A stretch of DNA of 10,834 nt. Source: JAYZVT01 sp050248375. GTDB taxonomy: Bacteria > Pseudomonadota > Alphaproteobacteria > Rhizobiales > Methyloligellaceae. This document shows, piece by piece, positions 6,715-10,834 of this stretch. The translations under genes and the position numbers were made by a program. Numbering within the stretch: the first letter of the stretch is position 1; each line of letters begins with the position of its first letter. The DNA is taken from positions 1-10,834 of the forward strand of contig JBFWSL010000118.1 in NCBI GenBank assembly GCA_050248375.1, written 5' to 3'. The notes under the pieces are model-generated. The model searched no databases and had not been told where the DNA came from. It saw only the letters and a list, made by a program, of their open reading frames with translations.

Positions 6715-6719
6715 GGCTG

Positions 6720-7118
6720 TTACCTGGTTGAGGAAGCCGGCTGCGCATGAACATGACCGCCGGAGATGGATGAAGTGTCCTGCAGGATTTTTTCCAAAAG
6801 GCCCCAGAAGAAGTCTTCTCCGGGATAGCCGAGGATACGGCCGACCTCGCGGCCGTCCTTGAGGACGACGAAGGTTGGCGTGAAGACCACGGGCTTCAGG
6901 GCAGTGAGATCGGCCGGGCGCGATTCGTGGATGTCCACCATGCGAACGGGAGCCATTTTGCCGGCATCGGTCAGATGATATTTCGATCCTACGTCGTGAT
7001 CCCAGTTTGAGCACCATTCGCACGCGTGCTGGCGGAACATGATCAGTTCATGCGCCTTGGCGGGCAGGGTAGCTGCCGTGAGCAGGATCGCTGCGACCGC
7101 GGGAAGGAATGACCTCAT
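6720..7118 (-). CDS. soxS: SoxS, periplasmic thioredoxin-like protein
   Basis: A 132-residue exported thioredoxin-like protein. A signal peptide covers residues 1 to about 22 (SFLPAVAAILLTAATLPAKA), followed by HELIMFRQHACEWCSNWD with the active-site pair Cys33/Cys36 and the cis-proline loop VVFTPTFVVLKDGREVGRILGY. In Paracoccus, SoxS is the periplasmic thioredoxin that keeps SoxYZ reductively activated. It is the first gene of the minus-strand soxS-soxR unit. ATG 7118 gives a normal signal peptide; ATG 7127 (MHSMRS) and a frame start at 7163 lie inside or beyond the operator. No ribosome site is visible, and a likely -10 at 7132-7127 would put the transcript start one or two bases before ATG 7118, so the message may be leaderless. 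Confidence 0.87.
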   Translation of the reverse strand: MRSFLPAVAAILLTAATLPAKAHELIMFRQHACEWCSNWDHDVGSKYHLTDAGKMAPVRMVDIHESRPADLTALKPVVFTPTFVVLKDGREVGRILGYPGEDFFWGLLEKILQDTSSISGGHVHAQPASSTR

Positions 7119-7123
7119 GGAAT

Positions 7124-7151
7124 GCATATATAAAAGAATTTGAATATATGC
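7124..7151 (-). promoter_or_regulatory. Strong SoxR operator candidate and promoter of soxS-soxR
   Basis: Perfect eight-base arms GCATATAT (7124-7131) and ATATATGC (7144-7151) enclose a 12-base spacer. On the minus strand a TTGTGC at 7155-7150 is spaced 17 bases from TATATA at 7132-7127, a plausible sigma-70 promoter embedded in the operator. GAAT at 7142-7145 sits in the same register as in the soxV and fccB sites. This is the best-conserved repeat in the window, as expected for autorepression by SoxR. Confidence 0.65.
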
Positions 7152-7179
7152 ACAATGGTGCACCCGCGAACTGTATTTG

Positions 7180-7195
7180 ATTTCATTAATGAAAT
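7180..7195. repeat. Perfect 16-base palindrome upstream of soxY
   Basis: ATTTCATTAATGAAAT is fully self-complementary. It does not fit the ATTC-N8-GAAT pattern of the SoxR-like sites and lies 29 bases beyond the soxS operator, so it may bind a different dimeric regulator acting on either divergent unit. Confidence 0.55.
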
Positions 7196-7264
7196 TCAGG
7201 ATTTGCAGGTGGGAAGTCTTACCTGCATTTCCGCGCTTTTGAGCATGGAATTGCGTCGGAGCTG

Positions 7265-7301
7265 ACTGCCGGAGAAGGCATTCCCAATCCGGCAGTTCTC
7301 C
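7265..7301 (+). other. Hairpin with an alternative pairing upstream of soxY
   Basis: ACTGCCGGA (7265-7273) pairs perfectly with TCCGGCAGT (7288-7296) around a 14-base loop. GGAGAA (7271-7276) can instead pair with TTCTCC (7296-7301), which excludes the first stem. If transcribed, this could be a switching leader, but it may lie upstream of the promoter. Confidence 0.35.
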
Positions 7302-7322
7302 GCGGAACAGGTCCTGATCGCC

Positions 7323-7348
7323 GATAAATTCAATAATCCATATATATC
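7323..7348. promoter_or_regulatory. Weak SoxR-like operator candidate upstream of soxY
   Basis: GATA (7323-7326) and TATC (7345-7348) flank ATTC-N8-ATAT (ATTC at 7328-7331, centre 7335.5), two bases off the SqrR-type consensus on the right half. TATATA at 7341-7346 could be a -10. This is the only site in the long gap that resembles the operators of the other sox units. Confidence 0.35.
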
Positions 7349-7446
7349 CATTGATTCAGACATTGGTGCCGATTATGGTCCTGTAACAGGCTCGTGAATA
7401 AGATAATTGAAAACGGGTCATTGCATCCTCGGGGGAGGAAACCAGA

Positions 7447-7638
7447 ATGGGCAGCAGCTTCGCTGCAGCACCATATGCGGGACTGCCCGCAGGTGATTTG
7501 TGTGGTTACGCGAGGTCGTTTCGCGCTTCACGCCCCGTTCGCATTCCCCGGATCAAGACCGCATATGCTAATCCGGACCGGGATGTTTCCCTGTCCACGG
7601 CGAAGGCATCCGCGCCTGTCGCCGCCCGGGCTGTCTAA
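7447..7638 (+). CDS. Possible small protein upstream of soxY
   Basis: A 63-residue open frame starts at ATG 7447 behind a very strong ribosome site, GGGGGAGG at 7431-7438, and ends 24 bases before soxY. The product begins MGSSFAAAPYAGLPAGDLCG and ends in an Ala-rich tail; it is basic in the middle (RSFRASRPVRIPRIK). I recognise no family, no membrane segment and no clear signal peptide. Third codon positions are only moderately GC-rich compared with the sox genes, which argues against long-term coding. The same bases form two good RNA hairpins (7452-7466 and 7476-7491), so the segment could instead be a structured soxY leader. The strong ribosome site is the main reason to list it; comparison with related sox clusters would decide. 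Confidence 0.35.
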   Translation: MGSSFAAAPYAGLPAGDLCGYARSFRASRPVRIPRIKTAYANPDRDVSLSTAKASAPVAARAV

Positions 7639-7662
7639 CAACAGAAGGACCAGGAGCTGCAG

Positions 7663-8115
7663 ATGATTGAGGTCACAAGGCGCCAGACGCTGATCGGAGG
7701 CATGAGCGTACTGGCTGTTTCGTATCTTGGAGTGCTGCCGGCGCTGTCCAAGAGCAACGGCTATGAGGAAGCGGTCGCCAAGTTCACTGGCGGCAAGGAC
7801 GCCAAGGAAGGCAGGATCAAGATCGACGTTCCCGAGATCGCCGAGAATGGCAACACGGTGCCTCTGTCGGTGAGCGTGGAGAGCCCGATGAGCAAGGACG
7901 ATTACGTGAAACGCGTCATGATCCTTGCCGACGGTAACCCGCGCCCGGGCGTCGCGACGTTCAACTACACGCCGGACTCCGGTGTCGCCGAGGCATCGAC
8001 GCGGATACGTCTCGCCGGTACGCAGAACCTCGTTGTCCTCGCGGAGATGTCGGATGGCTCTTACTACAAGGCCATACGGCAAGTGAAGGTGACGATCGGC
8101 GGCTGCGGCGGCTGA
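7663..8115 (+). CDS. soxY: SoxY, sulfur-substrate carrier subunit
   Basis: A 150-residue protein that carries sulfur intermediates of thiosulfate oxidation on its terminal cysteine. The N-terminus EVTRRQTLIGGMSVLAVSYLG is a Tat signal, so SoxY can be folded and exported with SoxZ, which has no signal of its own. The C-terminus VTIGGCGG is the diagnostic SoxY swinging arm, with Cys148 as the attachment site. The body has the immunoglobulin-like beta pattern of the family (VPLSVSVESPMSKDDYVKRVMILADGNPRP). The start is ATG with AGGAG (7652-7656) six bases upstream. soxZ follows after 23 bases, in the usual soxYZ pair. Confidence 0.96.
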   Translation: MIEVTRRQTLIGGMSVLAVSYLGVLPALSKSNGYEEAVAKFTGGKDAKEGRIKIDVPEIAENGNTVPLSVSVESPMSKDDYVKRVMILADGNPRPGVATFNYTPDSGVAEASTRIRLAGTQNLVVLAEMSDGSYYKAIRQVKVTIGGCGG

Positions 8116-8138
8116 TGTGAATTCGAGGAGACGACACA

Positions 8139-8465
8139 ATGGCTAAGGCAACACCACGCGTGAAGGTCCCCGAGACCGCGAAGAAGGGCGAGATAATTGA
8201 GGTGAAGACCCTTATCTCGCACAAGATGGAAACTGGCCAGCGCAAGGACAGTGAAGGCAAGGTCATTCCGCGGCAGATCATCAACAAGTTCGTCGCCAAG
8301 TTCAACGGCAAGGAAGTGTTCGCCGTGGACCTGGAGCCGGCGGTATCCGCCAACCCTTACATACAGTTCCGGATGAAGGTGGCTGAACCGGGCGAGTTCG
8401 AGTTCATCTGGAGCGACGACGACGGTTCGACCTACTCGTCCAAGAGCAAGCTTGCGGTGAACTGA
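8139..8465 (+). CDS. soxZ: SoxZ, partner subunit of SoxYZ
   Basis: A 108-residue protein without signal peptide, as normal for SoxZ, which is exported bound to SoxY. Visible family features are the start ATPRVKVPETAKKGEIIEVK, the SHKMETGQRKDSEGKVIPRQIINKF segment, and the C-terminal beta sandwich EFEFIWSDDDGSTYSSKSKLAV. Length and pattern match the family. SoxZ stabilises SoxY and helps present the carrier arm to SoxXA, SoxB and SoxCD. The ribosome site is GAGGAG at 8125-8130, spaced eight bases from the ATG. It follows soxY closely; after it comes a 97-base gap with a hairpin before soxX. Confidence 0.96.
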   Translation: MAKATPRVKVPETAKKGEIIEVKTLISHKMETGQRKDSEGKVIPRQIINKFVAKFNGKEVFAVDLEPAVSANPYIQFRMKVAEPGEFEFIWSDDDGSTYSSKSKLAVN

Positions 8466-8499
8466 CCGCCGCCGGATACGCGTCATGGAGGAAAATGCC

Positions 8500-8519
8500 G
8501 GGCTGTAAAGCAACAGCCC
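8500..8519 (+). other. Hairpin in the soxZ-soxX gap
   Basis: GGGCTGT (8500-8506) and ACAGCCC (8513-8519) form a perfect seven-base stem with a six-base loop. No T run follows on the plus strand, so it is not a normal terminator. It may protect the 3' end of soxYZ mRNA or mark a processing site, allowing more SoxYZ than SoxXA. Confidence 0.5.
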
Positions 8520-8562
8520 TAACAAAAACCAGGCAGACATTGCCGTTGGGAGGGAAACATAA

Positions 8563-9174
8563 ATGATACGTTCGACACTTGTGGCGGGCGTGGCGATTTG
8601 CGTGTCGGTGGCGTTTCTGGCCGGCATGCAGGTGGCCACCGCCCAGGAAGCCCCCAAGGCCGACGCGCCCAAGCAGGCCGCCGCGGCTCCGGCCAAGCCC
8701 AAGAAGAAGTCCTGCCGGGACGGCCAGTCCGAACAAGTCGCTGCCTACAAGGTGACCAAGGGCGAGCATCTGCCGGCCGCCATCGAGGCGTCTCTTACCG
8801 GCAAGCCGGGTGATCCGGAGGCGGGTGTCAACTGGATGGTTCATCGTCGGCTTGGCAATTGCATTGCCTGCCACGAGATCAGCGCGATCCTCAAGAAGTC
8901 CAGCCCCGACAACATCGAGAGCATGATCAAATACGCCTTCCACGGCAAGATCGGGCCCTCTCTCGACGGCGTCGCGTCGCGTTATTCCACCGCCGAGATC
9001 CGCATGATCGTCGTCGATCCGAAGAAGTCGTTCCCGGATGCCGACACCATCATGCCTTCGTTCCAGCGGGTCGATGGGTTGCACAAGGTCAACAAGGACT
9101 GCTCTGGCATCGCCATGCTGACGCCCCAGCAGGTCGAGGACGTGGTCGCGTTCCTTTCGACCCTGAAGGAATAG
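8563..9174 (+). CDS. soxX: SoxX, monoheme cytochrome c subunit of SoxXA
   Basis: A 203-residue exported cytochrome. Residues 1-28 are a Sec signal peptide (ending ATAQ), followed by a low-complexity Ala/Pro/Lys linker (residues 29-49), which makes the protein longer than many SoxX. The heme site is CIACH at residues 100-104, and Met164 in DTIMPSF is the likely distal ligand, followed by the C-terminal helix LTPQQVEDVVAFLSTL. Cys51 and Cys184 could form a disulfide. SoxX takes the electrons produced when SoxA joins thiosulfate to the SoxY cysteine. The ribosome site is GGGAGGG before ATG 8563. soxA follows after 28 bases, so they are co-transcribed. Placing soxX after soxYZ differs from the Paracoccus order soxXYZA. 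Confidence 0.93.
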   Translation: MIRSTLVAGVAICVSVAFLAGMQVATAQEAPKADAPKQAAAAPAKPKKKSCRDGQSEQVAAYKVTKGEHLPAAIEASLTGKPGDPEAGVNWMVHRRLGNCIACHEISAILKKSSPDNIESMIKYAFHGKIGPSLDGVASRYSTAEIRMIVVDPKKSFPDADTIMPSFQRVDGLHKVNKDCSGIAMLTPQQVEDVVAFLSTLKE

Positions 9175-9202
9175 GTGCGCCATGCAGACGGGAGGAACGA
9201 AA

Positions 9203-10024
9203 ATGAAAAGCTGGATCCTTGTCGCCGCTATTGGCGCATTCGCCGCGGTAGTGAGCACCGGGCTCGCCCTGGGGGCCGATGGCATGAAGGAGGCGGTGAA
9301 GCCCGAGAAGGACAATCCGCTGCCCGAGTTGTGGTCCGGATACCACTTCGCGACCAAGGACACTCAGGCCATGCAGGACGACGATTTCCAGAACCCGGCC
9401 ATGCCCTGGTACGAGACGGGCGCCAGCCTCTGGAAGAAGGTGGACGGCGGGGCGGGCAAGTCCTGTGCGAGCTGCCATCAGGACGCGGCCGCTTCCATGA
9501 AGACCGCAGCCACCACTTATCCCGTGTATGACGAGAAGCTGAAGACGCTCGTCAACATCGAGAACCGCATCAACAACTGCCGCGAGCAGAACATGAAGGC
9601 GGCCGCGTGGAAGTATGACTCCGACGAGCTTCTCGGCATGACCATATACATCAAGCGGCAGGCCGAGGGACAGCCGATCCATGTCAAGATCGACGGGCCC
9701 GCCAAGGAATGGTTCGACAAGGGCAAGGAATTCTACTACGCCCGCCGCGGCCAGATGGACCTGTCCTGCGCCCATTGCCATGAGAAGTACTACGGCCAGC
9801 AGATCCGCATGAACATCCTGACCCAGGGCCAGTCGAACGGTTTCCCGACTTATCGACTGGTCTGGCAGAAACCGGGCTCGCTGCATCGCCGTTTCAAGGG
9901 ATGCAACGACCAGGTTCGCGCCGCCGCGTACAAGGTGGGTGGTGAGGAGTATCTCGCCCTGGAGCTTTACCTCGCCTGGCGCGGCAATGGACTGACCGTG
10001 GAAGCCCCCTCGGTGCGCAACTAG
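9203..10024 (+). CDS. soxA: SoxA, diheme catalytic subunit of SoxXA
   Basis: A 273-residue exported cytochrome that forms the bond between sulfur substrate and the SoxY cysteine. A signal peptide ends at about residue 25 (GLALGADG). Two heme sites are present, CASCH (88-92) and CAHCH (189-193), so this is the diheme type, as in Paracoccus and Rhodovulum rather than the monoheme type. Cys234 in FKGCNDQVRA is the diagnostic active-site cysteine that ligates heme 2 and is modified to persulfide. Cys126 (NNCREQ) probably ligates heme 1. I chose ATG 9203 because GGGAGGAAC lies just upstream; an in-frame ATG at 9182 lies before that site and would spoil the signal peptide start. The next gene, soxB, is separated by 121 bases that contain a terminator-like hairpin. 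Confidence 0.95.
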   Translation: MKSWILVAAIGAFAAVVSTGLALGADGMKEAVKPEKDNPLPELWSGYHFATKDTQAMQDDDFQNPAMPWYETGASLWKKVDGGAGKSCASCHQDAAASMKTAATTYPVYDEKLKTLVNIENRINNCREQNMKAAAWKYDSDELLGMTIYIKRQAEGQPIHVKIDGPAKEWFDKGKEFYYARRGQMDLSCAHCHEKYYGQQIRMNILTQGQSNGFPTYRLVWQKPGSLHRRFKGCNDQVRAAAYKVGGEEYLALELYLAWRGNGLTVEAPSVRN

Positions 10025-10057
10025 CGCGGGCCTTGACGGGCTTTTGCCGCATGAATG

Positions 10058-10096
10058 AGGGCCGGGGCGTCTGCAACCGCTTCGGCCCTTTTTCTT
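10058..10096 (+). terminator. Terminator-like hairpin between soxA and soxB
   Basis: AGGGCCG (10058-10064) pairs with CGGCCCT (10083-10089); GCG (10067-10069) and CGC (10078-10080) extend the stem inside. TTTTTCTT follows directly from 10089. This fits a rho-independent terminator, or an attenuator, after soxA. Confidence 0.65.
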
Positions 10097-10145
10097 GGGA
10101 GGCTTGCGCACCCGTTTGCCGGGGCGCGTCTGGGAGTGACTGGAA

Positions 10146-10834
10146 ATGATCACGAGACGTGAGTTCCTGCAGGCGGCGGTGGCCGCAGGGGCAGTTATGC
10201 CGGCGCTTGCCGGGGGTGGATGGAACCGGGCCGCGGCACAGCAGGCGCTTACAGAAGCCGACCTTCTGGCTTTCCAGCCCAAAGGCAATGTCACCCTCGT
10301 TCACGTCGCCGATCTGCATGCCCAGCTCATGCCGGTCTATTTCCGCGAACCCTCGGTGAATCTGGGTGTTGGCGAGGTTGCGGGAAAGCCGCCGCACCTG
10401 ACGGGCAGGGACTTCCTGGAACACTACAGGATCAAGCCCGGCACGCCGGAAGCCTATGCGCTGACGTCGGTGGATTTCGAGGCGCTTTCCAGGACCTACG
10501 GCAAGATGGGGGGACTGGATCGCATCGCGCATATCCTCAAGGCCATTCGTGCGGAGAGGGGCGACAAGACCCTGTTCCTCGATTGCGGCGATACCTGGCA
10601 GGGGAGCTACACGGCCCTCAAGACCAGGGGCCAGGACATGATCGATGTCATGAACCTCCTCAAGCCGGACGCAATGACTGGCCACTGGGAATTCACCCTC
10701 GGGGCCGACCGGGTGAAGGAAATCGTGGACGGGTTATCGTTCCCCTTCCTTGCCGGTAACGTGGTCGACACCGAATGGGAAGAGCCGGTCTTCAAGGCTA
10801 CGGCCATGTTTGAGCGCGGAGGCGTGAAGATCGG
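10146..10834 (+). CDS. soxB: SoxB, sulfate thiol esterase (partial, C-terminus off the window)
   Basis: The first 229 residues of SoxB, about 560 residues in full, run off the window end. The N-terminus MITRREFLQAAVAAGAVMPALAG is a Tat signal. The metallophosphoesterase/5'-nucleotidase-like domain shows the metal-binding motifs HVADLHAQLMP (about residues 53-63) and LDCGDTWQGS, then TGHWEFT, the SoxB-typical version of GNHEF. SoxB, a dimanganese enzyme, hydrolyses the sulfate group from the sulfur adduct on SoxY. The start is ATG with GGGAG at 10132-10136, nine bases away. It lies downstream of a terminator-like hairpin after soxA, so it may be made in a different amount or from its own promoter. 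Confidence 0.96.
   Translation, partial: MITRREFLQAAVAAGAVMPALAGGGWNRAAAQQALTEADLLAFQPKGNVTLVHVADLHAQLMPVYFREPSVNLGVGEVAGKPPHLTGRDFLEHYRIKPGTPEAYALTSVDFEALSRTYGKMGGLDRIAHILKAIRAERGDKTLFLDCGDTWQGSYTALKTRGQDMIDVMNLLKPDAMTGHWEFTLGADRVKEIVDGLSFPFLAGNVVDTEWEEPVFKATAMFERGGVKI

Larger units (their letters stand above)
7152..7446. other. Gene-free intergenic DNA between soxS and soxY, rich in inverted repeats
   Basis: No convincing gene is seen. The stretch holds a perfect 16-base palindrome (7180-7195), a seven-base hairpin TGCAGGT/ACCTGCA (7204-7227), a nine-base hairpin ACTGCCGGA/TCCGGCAGT (7265-7296), and an AT-rich weak operator-like repeat (7323-7348). The soxY transcript most likely starts in this stretch or just after it. 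Confidence 0.6.

Noticed and set aside
9182..9202. Earlier ATG for soxA
   Set aside because: The good ribosome site GGGAGGAAC lies after this ATG and directly serves ATG 9203.
8404..9363. Minus-strand frame of 319 codons opposite soxX
   Set aside because: Shadow of soxX; low-complexity composition and no recognisable family.
9089..10294. Long minus-strand open frame (401 codons) opposite soxA and the start of soxB
   Set aside because: It is antisense to clear diheme SoxA with CxxCH motifs; long antisense frames are expected in GC-rich DNA and the product shows no domain.
1..10834. Mobile elements, CRISPR arrays, tRNA or rRNA genes
   Set aside because: No transposase-like frame, spaced repeat array or structural RNA was seen on either strand.

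Overview
The window is a sulfur-oxidation (sox) gene region from a GC-rich proteobacterium. It is most likely an alphaproteobacterium (Rhizobiales/Rhodobacterales-like), because soxS-soxR is divergent from the structural sox genes, the regulator is of the SoxR/SqrR/BigR type, and signal peptides are mostly Sec- or Tat-like. I recognise protein families from motifs only; genus and species cannot be fixed from the sequence. I see no mobile elements, tRNA, rRNA or CRISPR.

Left part (1-1553, minus strand): a TerC-family membrane protein cut by the window edge, then an exported DsrE-like protein with a clear intrinsic terminator. Middle (1554-6369): soxV (CcdA-like thiol transporter), an unrecognised exported helical protein on the opposite strand, soxW (thioredoxin) with a small monoheme cytochrome c, and a convergent flavocytochrome c sulfide dehydrogenase flavoprotein (fccB/soxF). 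Divergent from fccB is an exported methyltransferase-like protein. Right part: soxS-soxR on the minus strand (6379-7118), an intergenic region of about 540 bases, then soxY-soxZ-soxX-soxA-soxB on the plus strand, with soxB running off the end.

How the genes fit together: SoxXA couples sulfur substrates to the C-terminal cysteine of SoxY in SoxYZ, SoxB hydrolyses the sulfate group, and electrons leave through cytochromes. SoxV passes reductant across the membrane to SoxW and SoxS, which keep SoxY and related thiols active. FccB with a small cytochrome c adds a sulfide-oxidising branch. SoxR carries cysteines at residues 41 and 107, the pair used for persulfide sensing in SqrR. AT-rich inverted repeats with a shared architecture lie before soxV, soxS and fccB, with weaker versions before soxW and soxY, so the whole region looks like one sulfide/persulfide-controlled regulon. 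That regulon would include two unrecognised passengers: the exported helical protein and the exported methyltransferase-like protein.
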